Positions 1 to 7,228 of a DNA stretch of 64,000 nt are shown one piece after another (the stretch's first letter is position 1; each line of letters begins with the position of its first letter). The stretch covers positions 1 through 64,000 of the forward strand of contig NZ_FNPT01000005.1 of NCBI RefSeq assembly GCF_900107375.1, in the 5' to 3' direction. The position numbers were made by a program, and so were the translations under genes. The notes under the pieces are model-generated. The model made no database searches. It saw only the letters and a program-made list of their open reading frames with translations, and was not told the origin of the DNA. The DNA is from Lysobacter sp. yr284 (lineage in GTDB: Bacteria > Pseudomonadota > Gammaproteobacteria > Xanthomonadales > Xanthomonadaceae).

Positions 1-25
1 AAACTTACGCAATCGCCGCGCTGGC

Positions 26-53
26 GCGGTCGCGGCTTGCGCCGCTCCTACAG
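26..53. repeat. half of a type-B 'CTGTAGGAGCGGC' palindromic repeat
   Basis: The first bases end in GCGCCGCTCCTACAG, the right arm of the palindromic repeat seen complete at 27050-27148, 40615-40715 and 48391-48492. The matching left arm is not seen and may lie before the window. Confidence 0.6.
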
Positions 54-55
54 GT

Positions 56-390
56 GGGCGTGCCGCGATGGGCTCGGCCTTTGCGTGTGCGTACGCGTGA
101 GCACAAGCGAAGATCCAAGGCTTCCGTCCGCAAGCGGCCGGGTCACTTTCTTTGTCCAAAGCCACAAAGAAAGTAACCAAAGAAAAGGCATTGCTGTTTC
201 GAATCAAGAGCCACTGGGTCCAGCACCGGGCGCGGGGCCGCGCCATAAGGGGCATCCTGCCCCATGGCGCGCGTGCGCATCCATGCGCACGCCCTCCGGG
301 GCTGCGGGACGTGTGCTTTGCGTGGGGTTGCGTCCAGGCGAAGAGCAACGGCAACAGCAACAGCAACAGCAAGATCTTGTGGGTTCCGGC
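56..390 (+). repeat. long interspersed repeat (type C), copy 1
   Basis: About 330 bases that recur as a close reverse complement at 26735-27048 and as a more diverged direct copy at 27190-27445. The unit carries two internal inverted motifs: ACTTTCTTTG...CAAAGAAAGT near 145-180, and a short palindrome around GGGGCATCCTGCCCC near 248-264. It ends in a CAGCAACAGCAA microsatellite that reads as poly-glutamine in one frame. No gene is recognised in positions 1-607; the open frames here only follow the repeat. Confidence 0.75.
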
Positions 391-607
391 TTTAGTCGCA
401 ATCACGGCGACCAGATTGCGCCGTACCGAGTTGGCACGATCCCGGCCCGCCCCACTCCCGCAATCGAAGACGAAGCCGCCCCAGGCCCCGTATAGCAGCG
501 ACGCAAGCCGCAACCGCGCCACGGCAGTCGCGACAAAACCTTATCCCCACCGGAACCCGAGACCGCGGCCTCCTTCGAAGCCGCATCCCGCCCTCATGCC
601 GACGCCC

Positions 608-1252
608 TCACAACGCCCGATGCACCGCCTCGCCGAACAACGCCGTGTGATGGCTGCAATCGTTCAACCGCACCACCTCCAGCCGGTCCACGTGATCGCC
701 TTCGAGCAGGTTCAACGTCGTCGGCGCCTGCCGGAACGTCCACAGCTTGGCCAGCGGAATGCCGAGGATCCGGCACAACAGCACCCGGTTGACCGCGTCG
801 TGGGCGACCACTAGCAAGGTGTCGTCGTCCTTCAGGCCTTCGCAGGCCTTGGCGAACGCGGGCCACGCGCGGTCGAGTACGTGCACGATCGATTCGCCGC
901 CGGGCATCAGCACTTCGTGCGGGGTCTCGCGCCAGGCGCGCAGGCGGTCGCCGTCGCGCTCGCGGATTTCGCTGGCGAGCAGGCCTTCCCAGGTGCCGTG
1001 GGCGATCTCCATCAGGCCCGGGTCGAGCTTGAGCATCGGCGCGCGCTCGTCGCCGAGCGCGAGCTCGGCGGTGCGGCGCGCGCGCGACAGCGGCGAGGCC
1101 ACCGCGCGGGTGATCGGCACTTCGCGCAGGCGCGCGCCGAGCGCGCGCGCCTGGGTTTCGCCGACCGGCGACAGCGCGATGTCTTCCTGCCCCTGGTAGC
1201 GGCCTTCGGCGTTCCAGGGGGTTTCTCCGTGACGGGCGAGCAGGATGCGCAT
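608..1252 (-). CDS. histidine phosphatase family protein (phosphoglycerate mutase-like), candidate phosphoserine phosphatase
   Basis: A 214-residue cytoplasmic protein of the histidine phosphatase (dPGM-like) superfamily. The N-terminal motif LARHGETPWN holds the catalytic phospho-accepting histidine. A second conserved histidine lies in VVAHDAVNRV near residue 152, and arginines follow at RARR. The start lies 4 bases after the stop of serA, so the two are very probably co-transcribed. SerA makes 3-phosphohydroxypyruvate, and some members of this superfamily are known metal-independent phosphoserine phosphatases, so a role in the last step of serine synthesis is a reasonable inference. The family also contains alpha-ribazole phosphatases and broad phosphatases, so the substrate is not proven by sequence. 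Confidence 0.85.
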   Translation of the reverse strand: MRILLARHGETPWNAEGRYQGQEDIALSPVGETQARALGARLREVPITRAVASPLSRARRTAELALGDERAPMLKLDPGLMEIAHGTWEGLLASEIRERDGDRLRAWRETPHEVLMPGGESIVHVLDRAWPAFAKACEGLKDDDTLLVVAHDAVNRVLLCRILGIPLAKLWTFRQAPTTLNLLEGDHVDRLEVVRLNDCSHHTALFGEAVHRAL

Positions 1253-1256
1253 GCGC

Positions 1257-2819
1257 TTACACCTGCGCCAGCGAGAGGATGCCCGGGGTCGCGCGCAGCG
1301 CCGCCAGTTGCTCGTCGTTGACCGGGCGGTCGACCGTGATCGCCGCGCGCGCCTGGCCGTCGCCGGCCGCGCCGAGAGCGAAGTTGACGATGTTGACGCC
1401 GGCCGCGCCGAGGGTGGAGCCGACCACGCCGATCATGCCGGGGCGGTCCTCGTTGCGCAGCAGCAGCACGTGCGCCTGCGGGTCGAATTCGATCTCCACG
1501 CCGTCCAGGCGGACCACGCGCGGGCCGCGGTGCAAGGTGGCCTCGATCTCGCGGGTGCGCTTCTCGCCGATCACCCGCAGCTTGAGCAGGCGGTCGAAAC
1601 CGTCGCCGTTGCCGCCGAGGGTTTCCGACACGATGAGCCCGCGCGCGGCGGCTTCCTGCAAGGCGTTGACCGGGGTGACGCGGCCCGACGCGGTGCCCAG
1701 CAAGGCGGCCACGAGCAGGCGCGACAGCGGCCGGGTGTCGAGCGCTTCGGTGCGGCCGGCGTAGGTGATCTCCAGGCGCGTGGGCGCCGGCACCAGGCGC
1801 GCGGCGAGGCGGCCCAGCGCCGACATCAGCGGCATCCACGGGCCGACTTCGCGCGCGGCCTCGGCGGTCAGCGGCGGCAGGTTGACGCAGCCGGCGACCG
1901 CGCCGGTGGCGACGAAGTCGATGATCTGCCGCGCCAGGATCGTGCTCACCGCCTGCTGCGCTTCGCTGGTGGACGCGCCCAGGTGCGGGGTGAGGATCAG
2001 CTTGGGATTCGCGCGCAGCGGCGAATCGGCCGGCAGCGGTTCGGTGACGAAGGTGTCGAGCGCGGCGCCGGCGATATGGCCCTCTTCGATCAGCGCCAGC
2101 AACGCGGCCTCGTCGACCAGTCCGCCGCGCGCGGCGTTGACCAGGTACGCGCCTTTCTTCATCGCGCGCATGTTCGCTTCCGACAGCAGGTTGGTCGTTT
2201 CCTTGGTGCGCGGAATGTGCAGGGTGACGACGTCGGCCCAGGCCAGCAGTTCTTCCAGCGTCTTCAGCGGCACGCTGCCCTTGCCGGCGGCGGACGCGGG
2301 CAGGAACGGATCGTGCGCGGCCACTTCCATGCCGATGCCCTGGGCCTTGCGCGCGACCGTGCCGCCGATGCGGCCCAGGCCGATCACGCCGAGCTTCTTG
2401 CCTTCGAGTTCGAAACCGGTGAGGCCGTTCTTCGGCCACTCGCCGGCCTTCATGCCGGCGTCGGCGCGCGGGATGTGGCGGGCCAGCGCGAACAGCAGCG
2501 AGATCGCGTGTTCGGCCGCGGCCAGGGTGTTGCCGTCGGGCGCGTTCATCACCGCGATGCCGCGCGCGGTGGCGGCGTCGACGTCGATGGTGTCCACGCC
2601 GGCGCCGGCGCGGCCGATCACGCGCAGGTTCGCGGCCTGCGCCAGCGCCTCGGCCGGGACCTTGGTCGCCGAGCGCACCAGCACTGCGTCCACGCCCTTG
2701 AGCGCCTCGGTCAGCGCGGCGGGATCCTTGATCGGGTCGGACACCACGACGTCCCAGCCCGCCTCGCGGAACAGGGCCAAGCCGTCTTCGTGGATGCCAT
2801 CGCAGGCCAGTACTTTCAT
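1257..2819 (-). CDS. serA: D-3-phosphoglycerate dehydrogenase
   Basis: Catalyses NAD-dependent oxidation of 3-phosphoglycerate, the first committed step of serine synthesis. At 520 residues it is the long form. It has an N-terminal substrate domain, a Rossmann motif LGVIGLGRIGG near 145-155, the active-site arginine in AARGGLVDE, and the catalytic histidine in LTPHLGAST. An intervening allosteric domain follows, and then a C-terminal ACT domain (NEDRPGMIGVVGSTLGAAGV, about 455-475) of the kind that binds serine for feedback inhibition. The downstream histidine phosphatase starts 4 bases after the stop. The upstream 577 bases to the first small secreted protein gene on the other strand hold no recognisable gene and probably carry divergent promoters. 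Confidence 0.96.
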   Translation of the reverse strand: MKVLACDGIHEDGLALFREAGWDVVVSDPIKDPAALTEALKGVDAVLVRSATKVPAEALAQAANLRVIGRAGAGVDTIDVDAATARGIAVMNAPDGNTLAAAEHAISLLFALARHIPRADAGMKAGEWPKNGLTGFELEGKKLGVIGLGRIGGTVARKAQGIGMEVAAHDPFLPASAAGKGSVPLKTLEELLAWADVVTLHIPRTKETTNLLSEANMRAMKKGAYLVNAARGGLVDEAALLALIEEGHIAGAALDTFVTEPLPADSPLRANPKLILTPHLGASTSEAQQAVSTILARQIIDFVATGAVAGCVNLPPLTAEAAREVGPWMPLMSALGRLAARLVPAPTRLEITYAGRTEALDTRPLSRLLVAALLGTASGRVTPVNALQEAAARGLIVSETLGGNGDGFDRLLKLRVIGEKRTREIEATLHRGPRVVRLDGVEIEFDPQAHVLLLRNEDRPGMIGVVGSTLGAAGVNIVNFALGAAGDGQARAAITVDRPVNDEQLAALRATPGILSLAQV

Positions 2820-3396
2820 CGTCGCAAGCTCCAGGTCGTGAGGGGATCAGACGAGGACACGCTTGCGAGCCGGCACTGCGGGAAAGATCGCCTGGGGTGC
2901 GCCGGCGCCGCGGGCCCATCGGGGGCCGGGAACCGGGACCGCCTGGGGCGGCGCCGCCTGTGGGCGGCTTTCTGACACGGGTCGGGAGACGGGGCCGGCT
3001 GGCATGGGAATCCGCGACTGCCCGCGCAGCCTACGGCAGGCCGCGCGGGCATTGCAAGCGGCGCGTGCGCGGCCCGTGACCGCGGCGGCATCGCGCCCGC
3101 ACGCGCACGAACGTACGGCCGCGGCCTGTCGCATTTGCCAGTGCGCAGCGCCTTGCGCGCCGGCGCGGAGCGTTTCTAAGCTGGCTTGCGAGCAGCCGCA
3201 GGGCCGCCGCCGCCGGCACGGCCGCCGGGGACCAGGGATGGAATCGGCCAGGACGAGGCGTCGCGCGAACCGTTCGCACCGACCGCCCTGCCCGGCATCG
3301 CGCCGAGCGCGCGCCGTCGCTGCGTTCTCCGCCGTCTGCGCAGGCGCGCTGCGCCGGGGCTTGGCCCGGCGATCTCATCACGACAAGGAGCGCCTC

Positions 3397-3612
3397 ATGA
3401 GCAAGAAGACACTGGTCCTGACCCTCGGCCTCGGCCTGACCCTGTTCGCCACCGCCGCCTCGGCGGTGTTCGTCGGCCGCGGCGAGTACGCGGCTTACTA
3501 CCGCAACGGCGAACTGGTCGGCGGCGAGTCGCGCGACTGCGAAAACAACCTCAGCCAGTGGGGCGAAGTCACCGACGACTACGACATGGGCTACTGGGTC
3601 TGCGGAATCTGA
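3397..3612 (+). CDS. small exported two-cysteine protein, copy 1 (DUF6289-like)
   Basis: A 71-residue protein with a clear Sec signal peptide (residues 1-23, cleavage after ASA). The short mature part is of the form YAAYY..G.LVG....C......WG..T..Y..GYWVC. It is the first of three tandem paralogues (also at 3915 and 4371) that share YY, G-x-x-VG, two cysteines and a late Tyr/Gly pair. The two cysteines probably form a disulphide in the periplasm. The start is chosen by the AAGGAG ribosome site 7 bases upstream. An intrinsic terminator follows at 3641. It resembles the small Xanthomonadaceae proteins grouped as DUF6289, an assignment made from memory of the motif. Function unknown. Confidence 0.8.
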   Translation: MSKKTLVLTLGLGLTLFATAASAVFVGRGEYAAYYRNGELVGGESRDCENNLSQWGEVTDDYDMGYWVCGI

Positions 3613-3640
3613 CCGCGGCGAGCACGGACAGCGAACGCGA

Positions 3641-3670
3641 CGGCGGGGGCGACCCCGCCGTTTTCGTTTT
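3641..3670 (+). terminator. intrinsic terminator after first small exported protein
   Basis: Stem CGGCGGGG (3641-3648), loop GCGA, stem CCCCGCCG (3653-3660), then TTTTCGTTTT. It lies 28 bases past the stop. Confidence 0.75.
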
Positions 3671-3914
3671 CGCCGCTTCGCATCGGGCGGCCGCGACCGC
3701 CGCTGCACTGTTGCCGCGCGTTCGCAACGCATTGGCCCCGCGCGCGCGCCGCGATGCGGCAGGCCAATTCCCGATCCCGCGCGCGCCGCGCGCCTGCGCC
3801 GCACGACCATCGTCACAAAGCGACGATCAGGTGTTAGATGTCACGTGAGTAAACCCAGCGCGAAGCCTAGCTTCGTGGCGCCGGCGATCTGCCGGCACTT
3901 CGAGAGAACTCACC

Positions 3915-4142
3915 ATGCGCAACAAACTCGCCCTGGGGCTCGGCCTGGCGGCGCTGGCCGCGGTCGGCGCCGCGGCCGCGGCGATCGGCCCGACCGGCCC
4001 CGGCCAGATCTACACGTACTACGACGACAACGGCGCGGTGGTCGGCCGATCGTCGATCCATTGCGACGGCACGCCCGAAGCCTGGGGCAAGTTCACCAAG
4101 AACTACGGCGTCGGCTATTACATCTGCGATCCGGAACCGTAA
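3915..4142 (+). CDS. small exported two-cysteine protein, copy 2 (DUF6289-like)
   Basis: A 75-residue paralogue of the proteins at 3397 and 4371. Residues 1-23 form an alanine-rich signal peptide. The mature part has YTYYDDNGAVVG, then a cysteine in IHCDG, WGKFTK, and a final GYYIC. Compared with copy 1 the YY, VG, WG and both cysteines are kept. It has its own upstream region of about 300 bases, which includes an AT-richer stretch near 3805-3850 that could hold a promoter, so each copy may be transcribed separately. No enzymatic motif is present; a structural, signalling or inhibitor role are all possible. Confidence 0.8.
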   Translation: MRNKLALGLGLAALAAVGAAAAAIGPTGPGQIYTYYDDNGAVVGRSSIHCDGTPEAWGKFTKNYGVGYYICDPEP

Positions 4143-4370
4143 CCGGCGCGTCCGCGTCCGGCATTCGCAGACACTGCGAACGCCCGGCGCCATCGTGCCA
4201 CCGCACCACCGCCACACCCGATCGAACCGACCCACGCAGCGCACGACCCGCTCCGACGAGAGCGACGTCTTGACGCGAGCCGCGCACCGCGCGTCGAAGA
4301 TCACGCCACCGTCCGCGCCGCATCCCGCGCGCCGGACGTCCATCTTCCGCACAGTCAACAGGAGTTCGTC

Positions 4371-4604
4371 ATGCGCAAGTCTTTCGCCCTCGGCCTCGGC
4401 CTGAGCGCCGCCCTGGTCGCCACCGCCGCCCTCGCCCGCCCGCCGGGTCCGGACGAAATCGGCGAGTTCTACTTCTACTACGACGCCGCCGGCAACGTGG
4501 TCGGCCAGGCCGAGCTGAGCTGCGACGGCAGCTACAGCGAATCGGGCGTACGCACGGCCAAGTACAGCAGCGGGCATATGGTTTGCCCGCCGCCGCGCGA
4601 TTGA
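4371..4604 (+). CDS. small exported two-cysteine protein, copy 3 (DUF6289-like)
   Basis: A 77-residue third member of the tandem family. It has a signal peptide in residues 1-22 (cleavage near ALA), then GEFYFYYDAAGNVVG, a cysteine in LSCDG, and a last cysteine in GHMVCPPP. It lacks the WG pair of copies 1 and 2, so it is the most diverged. The gene ends in a strong hairpin (4623-4650) that lies tail to tail with the S46 peptidase gene on the other strand. Expression as an exported, disulphide-bonded small protein is inferred; the function is unknown. Confidence 0.78.
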   Translation: MRKSFALGLGLSAALVATAALARPPGPDEIGEFYFYYDAAGNVVGQAELSCDGSYSESGVRTAKYSSGHMVCPPPRD

Positions 4605-4622
4605 GATCGATGTAACGAACGA

Positions 4623-4656
4623 TCCGCGGCGCGGCACCACGCGCCGCGGACGTTTT
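4623..4656 (+). terminator. terminator between convergent genes
   Basis: Perfect 11-base stem TCCGCGGCGCG (4623-4633) and CGCGCCGCGGA (4640-4650), followed by CGTTTTCG on the plus strand. It separates the third small exported protein from the S46 peptidase on the minus strand. Confidence 0.65.
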
Positions 4657-4666
4657 CGCGCCGGCG

Positions 4667-6871
4667 TTACTTGCCCGACGCCGGCACGCCCATTTCGGCC
4701 AGCAACCGCGGCGCCGGGAACGCTTCCTGCATCACCCAGCGCATGTAGCGCTGGTCGACCGAGATCGTGCGGGTCGCGGCGGGATCGAACAGCCAGCTCG
4801 AACTCACCGACTCCCAGTTGCTGTCGAAGGCGATGCCGACCAGCTTGCCCTGGCCGTCGAGCACCGGCGAGCCGGAATTGCCGCCGCTGATGTCCAGGTC
4901 GGCGAGGAAGTTCACCGGCACCGAATCCAGGCGCTTGTCCGCCAGCGCGCCGTAGCGCTTGGCCGCGATCGCGCCGAGCAGCGGCTGCGGCGCGGCGAAC
5001 GGCGCGGCGCCGCTGTGGCGCGCGGCGATCTCCTCGACCCGGGTGAACGGCAGTTGCTTGGCGCCGTTGTCCTTGGTGTAGGCCGCGACTGTGCCGTAGC
5101 TCAGCCGCAGCGAGCCGTTGGCGTCGGGATAGGCGATGCGGCCGACGCTCTTGCGGAAATCCGCCAGCGCCTTGAGGTAGACCGGACGCGCGGCCACGGT
5201 CTCGCCGGCGCGGGTGCGGATCTCCTGCTCCATCTGCAGCAGGGTCGGCATCGCCGCGACGGCGAAGCCGACCGCGCCGTCCTTGAGCGCGTCCTTGCTC
5301 TCGAACGAGGCGCGCTCGGCGTTGAGCCAGCCGGCGCGCTGTTCCACCCCGAGCAGGCGCGACTTGCCGATGCGGTCCAGCGCGCGCTTGATCGCCTTCT
5401 CGTCGTCGCCGTCGAGCCATTGGTCGATCGCGGCGACGCGGTGTTCCTTGCTGAGCTTGACGTACTCGTGCAGCCAATAGCCCAGCACCTGCCGGTCCAC
5501 CCGCACGTCGCTGCGGCGGTCGAACTGCTTGAAGCCGTTCTCGTAGGCGCTGCGGTCGCGGTCGTGGAAGCCGCTTTCGCGCTGCGCGTCGGGCTTGGCG
5601 CGCTCGATCGCGCCGCGATACAGCTGGGCCGCGTTCCACAGCGCGCCGGTGGCGGCGAGCTGGCCGAGGACCAGGTCGCGGTCGCGCTCGGCGCGCGCCT
5701 GGTTGCCCAGTTCCAGCAGGCGCGCGTGCGCCTCCAGCGCCGGCTGCCCGGCCGCGCCCTTGCCGCGCAGCCATTCCAGCAGCTCGTTTTCCTCGTTGCG
5801 CTTGAGCTGGGCGGTGCCGGCGCGGCGGAAGCTCTCGATCTGGCTTTCGTAGTTCTTCGCCGCGCCGAGCCAGCCGCGCACGGTCGGCGCGTACTTGGCC
5901 TGGGTTTGCGGGTTCTTGCGGCTCTCGGCCTCGACCAGCGCGGCCAGCCGCTTGTAGTGCGCGGCCACGGTCGGATAGGTCCACTCGGCGTTGGCCTGGA
6001 AATCGTCGGCCATGGCGTAGCGGTTGGTCAGCGAGGGAAACCCGGCGAGCATGACGAAATCGCCCGCGCCCAGCGGCTTGTCGGCGATCTTGAGCCAGCG
6101 CTTGGGCTGGAAGGGAATGTTGTCGATCGCATACGGCGCCGGCCGCCCGTCCTTGCCGACGTAGGCGCGGTAGAAAGCGAAATCGCCGGTGTGGCGCGGC
6201 CACATCCAGTTGTCGTTCTCGCCGCCGAAGTTGCCGATGCCCTCGGGCGGCGCGTAGACCAGGCGCAGGTCGCGGATCTCCAGGCTGCGCTGCAGCTCGA
6301 AACGGTTGCCGCCGAAGTAGCTGTACAGCCGGCAGCCGTAGCCGGGCGTGCGCTCGCATTCGCTCACCAGCTGCTTTTCCAGCGCGTCCAGCGCGGCCAT
6401 GCGCGCGGTCGGATCGGCGGCGGCGGACAACGCGGACTGCACCTTCGCCGTCACGTCCTGGACCGAGTCGAGCACATAGATGCGCGCGTTCGGCCCGGCC
6501 GAGACTTCCTCGTTGTTGGTGCCGGTCTTGAAGCCGTCGCGCAGCAGGTTGCGCTGGCCGGTGGAATTGAGCGCGATCGCGCCGAGCGCGCAGTGGTGGT
6601 TGGTCAGCAGCAGGCCCTTGGACGAGACGAAGCTGGCGGTGCAACCGCCCAGCGGCACCACCGCGCCGAGCGGGTCGCCCTTGGGATCGGCCCATTGCCC
6701 CAGTTGCTTGGCGTTCGCGCGCGCGCCGGACTGCTTCAGCGCCGAGGCCAGTTCGGGCAGCTGCGACGGCGTCCACATGCCTTCCACCGCGCGCGCCGCG
6801 CCGTGCCAGGCCAAGCCGCTGAGCAACGTCCCTGTCATCGCCATCGCTCTGGCCAGCACCGCGTATCGCAT
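4667..6871 (-). CDS. S46 family dipeptidyl-peptidase (DPP7/DPP11 family), paralogue 1
   Basis: A 734-residue exported serine peptidase that releases dipeptides from the N-terminus of peptides in the periplasm or at the surface. The start at 6871 was chosen over a longer frame because it gives a proper signal peptide followed by the family's VEGMW mature start. The catalytic histidine is in LLTNHHCALGA (about 93), the aspartate region is WPRHTGDF, and the serine is in GGNSGSPVLD (about 666). Eighteen residues after that serine, in IAFDSNW, the S1-pocket position is Ser. DPP11 (Asp/Glu-specific) has Arg there and DPP7 has Gly, so this paralogue is not a classical DPP11. Two further S46 paralogues follow within 10 kb. 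Confidence 0.93.
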   Translation of the reverse strand: MRYAVLARAMAMTGTLLSGLAWHGAARAVEGMWTPSQLPELASALKQSGARANAKQLGQWADPKGDPLGAVVPLGGCTASFVSSKGLLLTNHHCALGAIALNSTGQRNLLRDGFKTGTNNEEVSAGPNARIYVLDSVQDVTAKVQSALSAAADPTARMAALDALEKQLVSECERTPGYGCRLYSYFGGNRFELQRSLEIRDLRLVYAPPEGIGNFGGENDNWMWPRHTGDFAFYRAYVGKDGRPAPYAIDNIPFQPKRWLKIADKPLGAGDFVMLAGFPSLTNRYAMADDFQANAEWTYPTVAAHYKRLAALVEAESRKNPQTQAKYAPTVRGWLGAAKNYESQIESFRRAGTAQLKRNEENELLEWLRGKGAAGQPALEAHARLLELGNQARAERDRDLVLGQLAATGALWNAAQLYRGAIERAKPDAQRESGFHDRDRSAYENGFKQFDRRSDVRVDRQVLGYWLHEYVKLSKEHRVAAIDQWLDGDDEKAIKRALDRIGKSRLLGVEQRAGWLNAERASFESKDALKDGAVGFAVAAMPTLLQMEQEIRTRAGETVAARPVYLKALADFRKSVGRIAYPDANGSLRLSYGTVAAYTKDNGAKQLPFTRVEEIAARHSGAAPFAAPQPLLGAIAAKRYGALADKRLDSVPVNFLADLDISGGNSGSPVLDGQGKLVGIAFDSNWESVSSSWLFDPAATRTISVDQRYMRWVMQEAFPAPRLLAEMGVPASGK

Positions 6872-7082
6872 CCAAACGTCCCGAAGTTCGAGGGAGGACG
6901 AGTCTAGCCTGAGGAAAACTGTGAAGGCCATTGTCAAAAGCATCGCGGCGGCAAGATGACGAAATCGCCGGCGCCGATTAACGCTGCGCTAATTTTTCTC
7001 GCGGCGAAAACTAAAATTTTCGTTAGCTCGCAGGCCGGGCGACGCTGACTCTTGTCGGAATGTTTTTGCTCCGATGCCTTTC

Positions 7083-7177
7083 GCTCTTGTGGGAGGGGCT
7101 TCAGCCCCGATGCTCTTGTCTCGGATCACCGCGACCTGAGCGCAGGGCATCGGGGCTGAAGCCCCTCCCACAAAAGC
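7083..7177. repeat. type-A palindromic repeat (GTGGGAGGGGCTTCAGCCCC)
   Basis: Two 31-base arms in inverted orientation (7083-7113 and 7147-7177) surround a 33-base spacer. Each arm itself contains GGGGCTTCAGCCCC. Similar elements lie at 20172-20278 and 21182-21276, with a variant at 53341-53438. The position is intergenic, between two peptidase genes on the same strand, as for REP-like elements. It could form a hairpin at the end of the downstream peptidase mRNA. Confidence 0.8.
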
Positions 7178-7228
7178 GGAACGCCAGCCCGAGGGCTGGC
7201 GTTCCGGGTTGCGCGATCTGCGCAGCGC

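Noticed and set aside
37-495. glutamine-rich frame in the first 500 bases
   Set aside because: It follows the type-C repeat and its CAG microsatellite. Equivalent frames in the other repeat copies differ in reading, so it is not a conserved protein.
1012-2919. 635-codon frame overlapping serA on the same strand
   Set aside because: It is a different frame of the serA region, rich in Arg and Gly, with no domain.
4667-6871. DPP11 (Asp/Glu-specific) assignment for the S46 genes
   Set aside because: The pocket position 18 residues after the catalytic serine is Ser or Gly in all three, not the Arg expected for DPP11.
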